In this document: positions 1 through 11,156 of the stretch, in pieces
Layout of the letters: each line of letters starts with the position of its first letter
Numbering within the stretch: position 1 is the stretch's first letter
DNA from: AP-16 sp046727735
GTDB taxonomy: Bacteria > Pseudomonadota > Alphaproteobacteria > Rhizobiales > Xanthobacteraceae
Direction: 5' to 3'
NCBI GenBank assembly: GCA_046727735.1
Contig: JBKPDF010000046.1
Span: forward strand, 6,695 to 70,694
DNA length: 64,000 bases
Program-made: the position numbers and the translations under genes
Notes under the pieces: model-generated
Database searches by the model: none
Told to the model about the DNA's origin: nothing
The model's input: the letters and a program-made list of their open reading frames with translations, nothing else

Positions 1-176
1 TCCATGCGCGGCATCTTGATGTCGAGAATAGCGAGATCGGGAGGGCTGGTCTTGAAACCGTCGAGCGCGGACGCGCCGTCGGTATAGGTCATGATGCGGT
101 AACCTTCCGCTTCGAGTGCGATCGACACCGAAGTGAGAATGTTACGGTCGTCGTCAACGAGCGCAATGGTCGGCAT
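1..176 (-). CDS. chvI: Response regulator, N-terminal receiver part (ChvI-like), cut by window edge
   Basis: Only the first 58 codons are present; the gene reads leftwards from an ATG whose complement is at 174-176. The protein begins MPTIALVDDD, giving the acidic pocket Asp8-Asp10, and has the phospho-acceptor Asp52 in DLAILDIKMP. This is the start of an OmpR-family receiver domain and closely resembles ChvI of the ChvG-ChvI (ExoS-ChvI) two-component system that controls envelope, exopolysaccharide and acid responses in rhizobia. ChvI is commonly found near pckA in this order, as here. The DNA-binding half lies outside the window, so subfamily assignment rests on the N-terminus and context. 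Confidence 0.85.
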   Translation of the reverse strand, partial: MPTIALVDDDRNILTSVSIALEAEGYRIMTYTDGASALDGFKTSPPDLAILDIKMPRM

Positions 177-318
177 GGCTAGCTTCCCGTAATGCGTTCC
201 GAGCGAGTCGGAGACTGGCCTTGAAGCCTGCAAACATGGGCCGAAATGTGACAGCGCCTTGTTCCTGCCGGTATCGGGAACCGGGGCCGCATCCCACGCT
301 CTAGCGGCGCAAGGCGCC

Positions 319-1089
319 ATGCGTCATAACACGGGCGCGGGGATCAGCAAACCCCAAGGTTTGTCATTGAAGAAGCCGGCCGATTTCGATCCGAAGTCCG
401 CGACGAAAAAGCTCCTGCGCGAGGCGCGCTCCGGTGCGCTCGCGACACTGATGCCGGGTTCCGGCGATCCGTTTTGCTCGCTCGTCAACGTCGCCAGCGC
501 GGCGGACGGTTCGCCGCTGCTGCTGCTGTCGCGCCTCGCCGTGCACACCCGCAACCTGCTCGCCGATCCACGCATATCGGTCATGCTCGACGAGCGCAAG
601 GCGGGCGATCCACTCGAAGGCGCGCGCGTGACGCTGACGGGCACTGCGATGGCGAGCGAGGACGCTGATGATCGCCGCCGCTATCTTGCCCGGCAGCCCG
701 AGGCGGAAGCTTTCGCGGGTTTTGCGGATTTCGGCCTATATCGTCTCGCGCTCAAATCCGTGCATCTCGTCGCCGGGTTCGGCCGCATCGTCGACCTTGC
801 GCCTGTCGACGTGCTTGTCCCGATCGACGACGCCGCGGCGTTGATCGATAGCGAGGCGGAAATCCTCGAGCATCTGAACGCCGACCATGCCAACACGCTG
901 CAGGGCTATGCGACGAAACTGCTCGGCGCGCCTGCAGGCGCGTGGCGGTGCGCGGGCTGCGATCCGGAAGGGCTCGAATTGCAGCTCGGGCGCCACACGC
1001 TTCGCCTGCCGTTCCGCCGCCGCGTCGTCACTCCCGGCGCGTTGCGGCGGATGCTCAAGGAGCTCGCTGCGGACGCACGCGTCGCCTGA
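319..1089 (+). CDS. HugZ-like haem utilisation protein (PNPOx-like split barrel + DUF2470)
   Basis: A 256-residue protein from the ATG at 319; the frame is open back to a TTG at 259, but that extension is low-complexity and atypical. Residues about 25-165 form a pyridoxamine-phosphate-oxidase-like split barrel (GALATLMPGSGDPF, then LLLSRLAVHTRNL). The C-terminal third carries the DUF2470 signature EHLNADHANTL. HugZ-family proteins bind and degrade haem to release iron, but many members are only general flavin or haem binders, so the substrate is inferred. It lies between chvI and pckA and is transcribed away from chvI. No clear iron-responsive operator was recognised in the 142-base gap. Confidence 0.8.
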   Translation: MRHNTGAGISKPQGLSLKKPADFDPKSATKKLLREARSGALATLMPGSGDPFCSLVNVASAADGSPLLLLSRLAVHTRNLLADPRISVMLDERKAGDPLEGARVTLTGTAMASEDADDRRRYLARQPEAEAFAGFADFGLYRLALKSVHLVAGFGRIVDLAPVDVLVPIDDAAALIDSEAEILEHLNADHANTLQGYATKLLGAPAGAWRCAGCDPEGLELQLGRHTLRLPFRRRVVTPGALRRMLKELAADARVA

Positions 1090-1362
1090 CGCGGATGCAA
1101 ATTTGCCCGCAGACCACCGGGCGCTGCCGATCTTGGCAGATGCCGAGACGGCGATTATGGTCGCCCGCCTCGCCGCGAAATCCATCGCTCGGCGCGATAC
1201 TCGGGATCAAAGCAGCCGCTGGTTCGTTGATACGGGCCTGTGCTGCCGCGTTACCCCGGCGAGCGGCGGCAAGTGCGGGAACGAGGCCGTTCGAGCCTCG
1301 ATGCTGGGAGCAACGGGAGCTCCGGTGCAATTTCCGGCCGGAGCCAGTCGGAGGGTTCTGCC

Positions 1363-2976
<1,614 letters not shown>

Positions 2977-2996
2977 CGCGCGTTCCGCGACGCGGC

Positions 2997-3105
2997 GTCA
3001 TTGCCCGCGCATGCGGGCAGCCAGTATCGTCCGATGCGCTGAGCGCCGATTAGCCAATCGGCCGCGCAGCCGTTGCTGGATCTTCCGCATTCGCGGAGGA
3101 TGACG
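2997..3105. repeat. Paired extragenic palindromes (REP-like)
   Basis: Two short hairpins lie in the 139 bases between pckA and the next gene: TGCCCGCGCATGCGGGCA at 3002-3019 and an imperfect TCTTCCGCATTCGCGGAGGA at 3081-3100 followed by TGACG. The second matches the general form of the 'tggatccccgc...gcggggatgacg' palindromes common in Bradyrhizobium-type genomes. It may also attenuate read-through from pckA. The match to a named repeat family is from memory. Confidence 0.6.
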
Positions 3106-3115
3106 GGTCGACATC

Positions 3116-4210
3116 ATGCAAATCCTGGTCATCGGGGCGGGCGTGATCGGGCTCGCGGTCGCGCGCGCGGCCGCGTGCGCCGGCCACGACGTCGTTGTCG
3201 CCGAGCAGGAAGGGGGCATCGGCAGCGGCATTTCCTCGCGCAACAGCGAGGTCATTCACGCCGGCATGTACTATCCGACCGGCTCGCTCCGCGCGATCCA
3301 CTGCGCGCGCGGCCGGCGCATGCTGTACGCCTATTGCGCCGAGCACGGGGTGCCGCACAGGAAGTGTGGCAAGCTGATCGTTGCCACCAACGCTGCCGAA
3401 GCGGCGCAGGTCGCGAACATCGACCGTCAGGGGCGAGCGAACGACATCGAGGGGCTGACGATGCTCGACGGATCCACGGCGCGGCGGCTCGAGCCGGCGC
3501 TCGCCTGCGTCGCCGCGCTGCATTCCGCCGAAACCGGCATCATCGACGGCCATGCGTTCATGCTGGCGCTCGAGGGCGATCTCGAAGACCGCGGCGGGAT
3601 GATCGCGTTCAGGACGCGCATCGAGCAATTGCATCGGACGCTGAATGGCTGGGCGGCGCAATTCAGCGGACAGGAGCACGGCCTGCTCGATGTCGATGCC
3701 GTCGTGAACGCCGCGGGCCTCTCGGCCCAGGCGCTGGCGCGCGCGACCGAAGGCTATCCGGCCGCGCGCATTCCGCGCCTCGTGTTCGCCAAGGGCAATT
3801 ATTTCACCTATGCGGGCCGCCCGGTTTTTTCACGCCTGATCTACCCGACGCCGATCGACGGCGGGCTCGGCATCCACGTCACGCTCGATCTTTCCGGCCG
3901 GATGCGGTTCGGGCCGGACGTCGAATGGGTGGAGCGGGAACTCTACGACGTCGATCCGCATCGGGCCGAGCTGTTTTACGCGCGCGTGCGCAGCTATTGG
4001 CCCGGCTTGCCGCACGATTCCCTCGTGCCGGATTATTCCGGCATCCGCCCGAAGCTGACCGGTCCCGGCGAGAAGGCGGCGGATTTCGTCATCGACGGCG
4101 CCGTCGCGCACGGCCTGCCGGGCTTGGTGCATCTGTTCGGGATCGAATCGCCGGGGCTGACCAGCGCGCTCTCGCTCGCGGACGAAGTGGTGGCACAGCT
4201 CGCGGCGTAG
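3116..4210 (+). CDS. FAD-dependent oxidoreductase, L-2-hydroxyglutarate oxidase-like
   Basis: A 364-residue DAO-family flavoprotein. The N-terminal Rossmann motif GAGVIGLAVARAAA binds the FAD adenylate, followed by ISSRNSEVIHAGMYY, which is characteristic of the L-2-hydroxyglutarate oxidase/dehydrogenase (LhgO/L2HGDH) branch. The C-terminal region HLFGIESPGLTSALSLAD is the usual second FAD contact of that branch. Expected activity is oxidation of an L-2-hydroxy acid, plausibly L-2-hydroxyglutarate, to the 2-oxo acid with electrons passed to quinone or oxygen. Length fits the family. It stands alone, converging with the antiporter gene. Substrate is inferred from family resemblance only. Confidence 0.82.
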   Translation: MQILVIGAGVIGLAVARAAACAGHDVVVAEQEGGIGSGISSRNSEVIHAGMYYPTGSLRAIHCARGRRMLYAYCAEHGVPHRKCGKLIVATNAAEAAQVANIDRQGRANDIEGLTMLDGSTARRLEPALACVAALHSAETGIIDGHAFMLALEGDLEDRGGMIAFRTRIEQLHRTLNGWAAQFSGQEHGLLDVDAVVNAAGLSAQALARATEGYPAARIPRLVFAKGNYFTYAGRPVFSRLIYPTPIDGGLGIHVTLDLSGRMRFGPDVEWVERELYDVDPHRAELFYARVRSYWPGLPHDSLVPDYSGIRPKLTGPGEKAADFVIDGAVAHGLPGLVHLFGIESPGLTSALSLADEVVAQLAA

Positions 4211-4256
4211 CGACCGTCGCGTCGTCGATCCTCGCGCGGTTGCACAGCGATCGCCG

Positions 4257-5674
4257 CTACGTCGAGACGAACGTCACGATCAGGAAAGCCGGAATCAGCA
4301 CGGCGCCGGCCCATGCCAGGTAACCGAAGAAGCTCGGCATCTTGATCCCGTGCTCGTTGGCGATGGCGTAGATCATGAAATTCGGCGCGTTGCCGATATA
4401 GGTGAGCGCGCCCATGTAGACGGCGCCCATCGAGATCGCGGCGAGCGTGCCGGCGAGCGGGCCCATCAGCTGCTGCGCGTCGCCGCCCGCGAGCTCGAAG
4501 AACACCAGATAGGTCGGCGCGTTGTCGAGAAAGGCGGACAGCGCGCCGGTCGTCCAGAAATACGCCGCCTCTTTTGGGGCGCCAACCGGATCGGTCACGA
4601 GCGGAGCAGGAAACCCAGCGTCCCGCGGCTGCCGGCCGCGAGCATCGCCAGCACCGGAATGATGCAGAGGAAGATTCCTGCGAACAGTTTCGCCACTTCG
4701 CGGATCGGCTCCCAGGAAAATCCATTGGCTTCCCGGTGCTCCTCCGGGGTGAGCGCGAGCGAAGCGAGCGCGATCAGGACTAGTGCGGCGTCGCGAAGAA
4801 GGTTTTCGAGCCGCAGCTCGGTCCCGCGGACGGCGAAGCTCACGTCCGGCCGCCACGTCGCGGACACGAGAATGGCGGCGAGGATCGCGGCGATCAGCAC
4901 GAGATTGACGCCGCCGCGGATGCGGATCGGCGCGGCCGGAACGGCGCGCGTGCTTTCCGCGAACGCGCGGTCAGACCGATAAAACCATGCATCGGCCGCG
5001 ATGAAAATCGCCAGCAGCAGCGCCGAGAGCAACGCGGTCTCCAACCACAGTTCTCGCGCGGTCCAGAAGAAGTCCACTCCGTGCAGAAAGCCGACGAACA
5101 GCGGCGGATCGCCGAGCGGGGTCAGCGCCCCGCCGATATTGGCGACCAGGAAGATGAAGAAAATTACGACGTGCACATTGTGCGCGCGCGTGATGTTGGC
5201 GCGGATCACCGGCCGGATCAGGATCATGGCCGCGCCGGTGGTGCCGACGAAGCTCGCCATCAGGGTGCCGATCAGCAGCAGCACCGCGTTGTTGCGCGGC
5301 GTGCCGCGGAGATCGCCGGTCACCAGAATCCCGCCCGCGACAGTGTAGAGCGAAAACAGCAGCACGATGAAGCTCAGATATTCACCGAGCATCGCGTGCA
5401 CGAACGCATCGAGCGCCGCGCCGGCGCCGAACACGAACGCGATCGGGCCGAGCGCGAGCGCGGACCAGAGCGCGGCGATCGTGCCGTAATGGCGATGCCA
5501 GATGTTCGGAAACAGCAGCGGGCCGAGCGCGATGCTGAGCAGGATGCCGAGGAACGGCAGTGTCCAGGTCCACGACATCGTGGCGCCGTCGAGCGCGGTC
5601 GCCGCAATCGCGCTGCGCGGAACCAGGATGAGAGCAGCGGTCGTGAACGCGAACAGCAGGGGCGGCCGGCGCAT
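4257..5674 (-). pseudogene. nhaD: NhaD-type Na+/H+ antiporter, interrupted by a -1 frameshift
   Basis: A multi-spanning membrane protein of the NhaD/ion-transporter superfamily, which exchanges sodium for protons across the inner membrane. The first 359 codons (5674 to 4595) include a leader, LPFLGILLSIALGPLLFP, GTTGAAMILIRPVIR and NIGGALTPLGDPPLF, then end at a TGA. The remaining family sequence (AAYFWTTGALSAFLDNAPTYL, GALTYIGNAPNF, GYLAWAGAVLIPAF) continues in another frame to 4257. Restoring one G near 4597 would turn LLRS-stop into LLRSVTDP and join the halves at normal length. The rest is well preserved, so this is either a very recent lesion or a sequencing error. Confidence 0.8.
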
Positions 5675-5831
5675 CGGGAAAAGTCCTTCGCGCCCCGCCT
5701 AGCAGGGGATCAGAGCTCCCTCAACACCGCCGGAAACACGTTCAAGCATGCAGCCGGCATGCGGCGCCCGCCAATCCGGCAAAGCCCGACCACCTTGCGC
5801 CGTGCTCGATCCGGCCAACGGATCCGCCCGG

Positions 5832-8800
5832 CTAATGCGCCTCGTCCCAATTGTCCGCGGCGCGGGCATCGACGTGCAGCGGCACGGTCAGAGCGATCGC
5901 CGGATACGGCGCCTCCGCCATGGTCTTGATGATGACCGGCAGCGTGCGCGCGACCTCCTCGTCCGGCACTTCGAACACCAGCTCGTCGTGAACTTGCAGC
6001 AGCATCTGGGCCGAGAGCCTGGCGTTCGCGAGCGCCGGCTCCATGCGGATCATGGCACGGCGGATAATGTCGGCCGCGGAGCCCTGCAGCCGCGCGTTGA
6101 CCGCGGCGCGCTCGTTGAAGGCGCGCACCGATGCGTTGGAGGCGGCGATCTCCGGGTAATGACACTTGCGGCCGAACAGGGTGAGCACGTAGCCGTGCTT
6201 GCGGCAAAACGCCTTGGTTTCCTCCATGTAGTCGCGGATGCCGGGAAAGCGCTCGAAATATTTGCGGATGTAGGCGCCGGCTTCCTCGCGCGGAATTCCG
6301 AGCTGGTTGGCGAGTCCGAACGCCGAGATGCCGTAGATGATGCCGAAATTGATAGCCTTGGCGCGGCGGCGCACTTCCGACGGCATGCCTTTGATCGGCA
6401 CGCCGAACATCTCCGACGCAGTCATGGCGTGGATGTCGAGCTCCTCGCGGAAGGCTTTTCTCAGCGCCGGAATGTCGGCGATCTGCGCCAGCAGGCGCAG
6501 CTCGATCTGCGAATAATCCGCGGAGACGAGCTTGAATCCCTTGTCGGCGATGAACGCGCGCCGGATCCGCCGTCCTTCTTCGGTGCGGATCGGGATGTTC
6601 TGCAAGTTGGGGTCGAACGAGGCGAGCCGCCCGGTGCTCGTCGATGCCAGCGCGAAGGAGGTATGAACCCGATGCGTCTGCGGATGGACGAAACCGGGCA
6701 GCGCGTCGGTGTAGGTGGATTTCAGTTTCGAGACCTCGCGCCAGCCGAGAATTTTTTGCGGCAGTTCGTGGCCGTACTCGGCGAGCTCTTCCAGAACCGC
6801 GGCCGTGGTCGACCAGGCGCCGGTCTTGGTCTTCTTGCCGCCCGGCAGCCCCATCTTGCCGAACAGGACGTCGCCGAGCTGCTTGGGGCTGCCCGGATTG
6901 AAATCCTCCCCGGCGATGGCGCGGATCTCGGCTTCGAGCCCGGCGGCCTTTTGCGCGAACTCTCCCGAAAGCCGTGAGAGCACCTGGCGATCGATCGAGA
7001 TGCCCCGCCGCTCCATACGGGCCAGCACCGGCACGAGCGGGCGCTCGAGGGTTTCGTAGACCCGGGTCACGCCGTCGGCTGCGAGCCGCGGCTTGAGCAC
7101 CCGCCACAGCCTGAGCGCGATGTCGGCATGCTCGGCCGCGCATTCCGCCGCCTGATCGATGCCCACGCAATCGAACGTGAGGCGTCCCTTTCCGGTGCCG
7201 ATGACGTCGCCGTAGCGGATGGTGCGATATTCGAGCCAGCGCTCCGCGAGGCGGTCCATCTCGTGCGATCCCTGGCCGGCATCGAGCACGTAGGAGAGCA
7301 GCAGGACGTCCTCCATCGGCGTGATTTCCACGTCGTGGAGCGAAAGCACCAGCCAGGCGAATTTCAGGTCGTAGCCGATCTTGAGGACCGAATGGTCCTC
7401 GAGCAGCGGTCGCAAGGCGTCGAGCGCAGCCTCGACCGGAATCTGACCGGGCAGGGGATCGGGGCGGAACAGTGCATCATCGCCGCCGGCCTGCCGGTGC
7501 GTGAGCGGCACGTAGCAAGCCTCGTTCGGCTGCACCGCGAGCGCGATGCCGACGAGCTCGCTCTGCATCGGATCGAAGCTCGTCGTCTCGACGCGGATCG
7601 CCGCGATTCCGGTCGCGGCGGCGCGCTCGATCCAGCTTTGCAGGCGCTCGAGGCTGTCCACGGTCTCGTATTGTGATCGATCGACCTTGGTGTTGCGCGC
7701 CGCCTCCGCGCGGGCCACGGCGAGCGCCTTTGGGCTGGCCGCGAACTCCCTGTCGCGTGCCGGCCGGGAGGGCGCGCGGCCGGCGAAGCCGGGCGCGCGA
7801 GCGGGGGAAGGCGCCTCGGCCGTTACGCCACCGTGCGCCGCTGGCGCGGCGCCAACCTCCGCTTCCGGGGAAGGGACGGCGCTCTCGCCACGTAGGCGCG
7901 CATCGGGATCGATCCTTGCCGGATCGATGCCGCCGGCATCCGCCACGCGCCGGCCCAGCGTGGTGAATTCCATGGCTTTGAGAAATGCGATCAATCGCCG
8001 GTAATCCGGCTCGTGCACCGCAAGATCCGCGAGCGGCACTTCGAGCGGCACGTCGGGATCGAGCGTGACCAGCTTCTTCGAGATGCGCGCCTGTTCGGCG
8101 AACTCGATCAGCGATTGGCGACGCTTCTCCTGCTTGATCTCGCCGGCGCGCGCGAGCAGCGTTTCGAGATCACCATATTCGGAAATCAGCTGCGCCGCCG
8201 TCTTGACGCCGATGCCGGGTACGCCGGGCACGTTGTCGGTCGAATCCCCGATCAGCGACTGCACCTCGATGACCTTCTCGGGACCCACGCCGAATCGCTC
8301 GAGCACCTCCTCGCGGCCGATGCGGCGGTCCTTCATCGTGTCGTACATCACGACGGTGTCGCCCACGAGCTGCATCAGGTCCTTGTCGGATGAGACGATC
8401 GTGGTGGTCGCGCCGGCCTCGCAGGCGACCCGTGCATAGGTGGCGATGAGGTCGTCGGCTTCGTAGCCGTCCTGCTCCAGGCAGGGGATGTCGAAGGCGC
8501 GCACCGCCTCGCGGATGTACTTGAACTGCGGCACCAGATCATCGGGCGCATCCGGGCGGTGCGCCTTGTAGGCCGGGTAGAACTCGTTGCGGAAGGTGCG
8601 CTCGGACTTGTCGAACACGACGGCGAGGTGCGTCGGCCGCTCCTCCGGCCTCATGTCGCCCAAAAGCTTCCACAGCATGTTGCAGAAGCCGAGCACAGCG
8701 TTGACCTGCAGGCCGTCGGATTTGCGGTTGAGCGGAGGCAGCGCGTGGTAGGCGCGGAAAATATAGGACGAGCCGTCGACCAGGAATACGTGGTCGCCTT

Positions 8801-8834
8801 TCTGCGGTGGGCGTGATTGCGGGACGGAGGGCAT
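5832..8834 (-). CDS. polA: DNA polymerase I with substituted proofreading-exonuclease residues
   Basis: A 1000-residue PolA that fills gaps and removes RNA primers in repair and lagging-strand synthesis. The 5' nuclease (about 15-300) is intact: FLVDGSSYIFRAYHALPPL, EADDLIATYA, SSDKDLMQLV, VPGVPGIGVKTA. The polymerase domain (about 600-1000) has DYSQIELR, RRRAKAINFGIIYG and VHDELVFEV. The intervening 3'-5' exonuclease fold (about 385-580) is recognisable but the E. coli Asp355, Asp424, Tyr497 and Asp501 equivalents are Arg414, Ala493, Cys565 and His569; only Glu416 (Glu357) remains. The reading frame is uninterrupted, so this is not an indel artefact. A low-complexity linker lies at about 305-375. 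Confidence 0.97.
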   Translation of the reverse strand: MPSVPQSRPPQKGDHVFLVDGSSYIFRAYHALPPLNRKSDGLQVNAVLGFCNMLWKLLGDMRPEERPTHLAVVFDKSERTFRNEFYPAYKAHRPDAPDDLVPQFKYIREAVRAFDIPCLEQDGYEADDLIATYARVACEAGATTTIVSSDKDLMQLVGDTVVMYDTMKDRRIGREEVLERFGVGPEKVIEVQSLIGDSTDNVPGVPGIGVKTAAQLISEYGDLETLLARAGEIKQEKRRQSLIEFAEQARISKKLVTLDPDVPLEVPLADLAVHEPDYRRLIAFLKAMEFTTLGRRVADAGGIDPARIDPDARLRGESAVPSPEAEVGAAPAAHGGVTAEAPSPARAPGFAGRAPSRPARDREFAASPKALAVARAEAARNTKVDRSQYETVDSLERLQSWIERAAATGIAAIRVETTSFDPMQSELVGIALAVQPNEACYVPLTHRQAGGDDALFRPDPLPGQIPVEAALDALRPLLEDHSVLKIGYDLKFAWLVLSLHDVEITPMEDVLLLSYVLDAGQGSHEMDRLAERWLEYRTIRYGDVIGTGKGRLTFDCVGIDQAAECAAEHADIALRLWRVLKPRLAADGVTRVYETLERPLVPVLARMERRGISIDRQVLSRLSGEFAQKAAGLEAEIRAIAGEDFNPGSPKQLGDVLFGKMGLPGGKKTKTGAWSTTAAVLEELAEYGHELPQKILGWREVSKLKSTYTDALPGFVHPQTHRVHTSFALASTSTGRLASFDPNLQNIPIRTEEGRRIRRAFIADKGFKLVSADYSQIELRLLAQIADIPALRKAFREELDIHAMTASEMFGVPIKGMPSEVRRRAKAINFGIIYGISAFGLANQLGIPREEAGAYIRKYFERFPGIRDYMEETKAFCRKHGYVLTLFGRKCHYPEIAASNASVRAFNERAAVNARLQGSAADIIRRAMIRMEPALANARLSAQMLLQVHDELVFEVPDEEVARTLPVIIKTMAEAPYPAIALTVPLHVDARAADNWDEAH

Positions 8835-8995
8835 GGCCGGCTTGATGTAGGCGTGGCCATAACACTCTCCAGGGCCGCTGCGCCAGCCGGTTCCCCAAGC
8901 CCGCAGGCGGCGCTCGCCAGCCCGAATCGCGTCTGCTATGAGGCACTTGGGCCTCCCGGCCCGAACTCCTCGCCCCCTCCGTCCACGGATCGGCC

Positions 8996-10309
8996 ATGCG
9001 CGTCGCGATGATCGGCACCGGTTATGTCGGGCTCGTTTCCGGAGCCTGCTTTGCCGATTTCGGGCACCACGTCACGTGCATCGACAAGGACGGGCAGAAG
9101 ATCGCCGCGCTTTCCCGCGGCGACCTGCCGATCTACGAGCCCGGGCTGCAGGCCCTGGTGCAGTCGAATGTGCGCGAGGGCCGGCTGAAGTTCTCGACCG
9201 CGCTTCCCGGTGCGGTCAGCGAGGCGGACGCGGTGTTCATCGCGGTTGGCACGCCCTCGCGGCGCGGCGACGGCCACGCCGATCTCTCCTATGTGTATTC
9301 GGCCGCCCGCGAGATCGCCGGCGCGCTGCAGGGCTTCACCGCGGTGGTGACGAAGTCCACGGTGCCGGTCGGCACCGGCGACGAGGTCGAGCGCATCATC
9401 CGCGAAGCGCGGCCGCAGGCCGAGGTCAGCGTCGTCTCCAATCCGGAATTTCTGCGCGAGGGCGCCGCGATCCGCGATTTCAAGCACCCCGACCGCATCG
9501 TGGTCGGCACCGAGGACACGCGCGCCAAGGAGGTCATGGCGGAGCTCTACCGACCCCTCTACCTCAATGCGGCACCGATCCTTTACACCGGGCGGCGCAC
9601 CGCGGAGCTGATCAAGTACGCGGCGAATGCGTTTCTCGCCACCAAGATCACCTTCATCAACGAGATCGCGGAGCTCTGCGAAAGGGTCGGCGCCGACGTG
9701 CAGGAAGTCGCGCGCGGCATCGGGCTAGACAACCGGATCGGCGCCAAGTTCCTGCACGCCGGTCCGGGCTTCGGCGGATCGTGCCTGCCCAAGGACGCGC
9801 TCGCCTTGATGAAGACCGGGCACGACCACGAGGCGCCGCTGCGCATCGTCGAAGCCATCGTGGCGGTGAACGACCAGCGCAAGCGCGCCATGGGCCGCAA
9901 GGTCGCGGCCGCGCTCGGCGGCAATCTGCGCGGCAGGACCATCGCCGTGCTCGGCCTGACCTTCAAGCCGAACACCGACGATATGCGGGAGGCGCCGTCG
10001 ATCGCGCTGATCACAGCGCTGCTCGACCTCGGGGCCGCGGTGTGTGCCTACGATCCGGCCGGCATGGAGCAGGCCAAACCGCTGCTGCCCGACATCGCCT
10101 ATGCGGACAGCCCCTATGCGTGCGCGCAAGGCGCCGACGCGCTCGTCATCGTCACCGAGTGGGAGCAGTTCCGCGCCCTCGATCTCGGCCGCCTCAAGAC
10201 CATCATGGCGCGTCCGGTCGTGGTCGATCTGCGCAACGTCTACCGGCCCGAGGACGTGACTAAGCACGGCTTCGCTTATCACAGCGTCGGCCGCTCGCGG
10301 GACGGCTAG
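8996..10309 (+). CDS. UDP-glucose 6-dehydrogenase
   Basis: A 437-residue enzyme oxidising UDP-glucose to UDP-glucuronate with two NAD+, supplying precursor for exopolysaccharide, capsule or LPS. The N-terminus MIGTGYVGLVSGACFADFG is the NAD-binding Rossmann fold; NPEFLREGAAIRDF and GPGFGGSCLPKD (catalytic Cys263) are the family signatures; the C-terminal UDP-binding domain has LGLTFKPNTDDMREAPS. Start is the ATG at 8996. It is divergent from polA and lies just upstream of a sugar mutase gene with which it probably shares a role in sugar-nucleotide supply. Either ugd or tuaD/rkpK naming could apply, so I leave the symbol blank. Confidence 0.95.
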   Translation: MRVAMIGTGYVGLVSGACFADFGHHVTCIDKDGQKIAALSRGDLPIYEPGLQALVQSNVREGRLKFSTALPGAVSEADAVFIAVGTPSRRGDGHADLSYVYSAAREIAGALQGFTAVVTKSTVPVGTGDEVERIIREARPQAEVSVVSNPEFLREGAAIRDFKHPDRIVVGTEDTRAKEVMAELYRPLYLNAAPILYTGRRTAELIKYAANAFLATKITFINEIAELCERVGADVQEVARGIGLDNRIGAKFLHAGPGFGGSCLPKDALALMKTGHDHEAPLRIVEAIVAVNDQRKRAMGRKVAAALGGNLRGRTIAVLGLTFKPNTDDMREAPSIALITALLDLGAAVCAYDPAGMEQAKPLLPDIAYADSPYACAQGADALVIVTEWEQFRALDLGRLKTIMARPVVVDLRNVYRPEDVTKHGFAYHSVGRSRDG

Positions 10310-10500
10310 ACCGAAGGACTTCAACCCTGGCCAGCCCGCGAAGCGGAATCTCTACTCGCCGCGGATCGCCGGAATTCTTCCTGTTTCCTTTACGGCGCGG
10401 TTGCCATCATCGGTGATATGTCCGCATGCCGGCCGGCGCGTTAGTGGCCCGGTTGCCGGCCCATGCTGCAATCGCCGCGGATCTTCGAGCTGGGGCGGAG

Positions 10501-11022
10501 ATGCGGCCCATCTTTTTCTTCGCGCTCCTGGCGCTGGTCGCGGCAGCGATCGTGCCCCGCTACGTGGGGCAGTTCGGCGGCACCCCGGCTGTGCCTCGAT
10601 CGAACGCGCCCGCGTCCGCCCAGATCACGTCGGCGGCACCCGTTACGGGGAACTCGCGGCTCGTCATCGAGCCGGATCGCAGCGGTCATTTCCGGATCGA
10701 AGGCGCCGTCGACGGGCGCCGGCTCGATTTCGTGATCGATACCGGCGCTTCGCTGGTCACGCTGACCGAGAGCGACGCGGCTCGGCTCGGATTTCACCCC
10801 GCGCCGCGCGACTATGTCGCGCAGCTAAGGACCGCGAACGGCACGGTGCGCGGCGCGCCGCTGCGGCTCGGCATGGTCGAGCTCGGCGGGCTCGTGCTGC
10901 GCGACGTGCGGGCGGTCGTCCTGCCCGACGCATCCTTGAGCGAAAACCTGCTCGGGCTTTCGTTCCTTTCCCGGCTGCGCCGCTTCGAATACCGCGACGG
11001 CCGTCTCGTGCTCGAAGACTGA
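10501..11022 (+). CDS. Retropepsin-like aspartic protease (TIGR02281-type), membrane-anchored
   Basis: A 173-residue protein from the ATG at 10501, which has GGGGCGGAG directly upstream; an open frame extends to 10426 without a better start. It has an N-terminal membrane or signal segment (IFFFALLALVAAAIVP), a variable linker, and then a clan AA protease domain with the active-site FVIDTGAS (Asp80). The flap-like region and the closing LGLSFLSRLRRFEYRDGRLVL are typical of the proteobacterial single-domain family. Such proteins should work as homodimers in the periplasm; their substrates are mostly unknown. It lies between UDP-glucose dehydrogenase and the phosphomannomutase gene. Confidence 0.85.
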   Translation: MRPIFFFALLALVAAAIVPRYVGQFGGTPAVPRSNAPASAQITSAAPVTGNSRLVIEPDRSGHFRIEGAVDGRRLDFVIDTGASLVTLTESDAARLGFHPAPRDYVAQLRTANGTVRGAPLRLGMVELGGLVLRDVRAVVLPDASLSENLLGLSFLSRLRRFEYRDGRLVLED

Positions 11023-11156
11023 GCGCGAAATCCAGACGAGCGGGCCGCGGAACCGGTCCCGAGACCGGGCGTTGCCGACCGGCTGCTGCGCCGCTTTCCG
11101 ATTTGCTCGGCTTCGGCTATGTGCCCGGCCAGTCCTGCCCTGCTCCGAGGTCGTTG

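Noticed and set aside
10401..11156. Apparent 250-residue N-terminal extension of the phosphomannomutase
   Set aside because: It is an out-of-frame shadow of the retropepsin-like gene; mutase homology starts at 11157.
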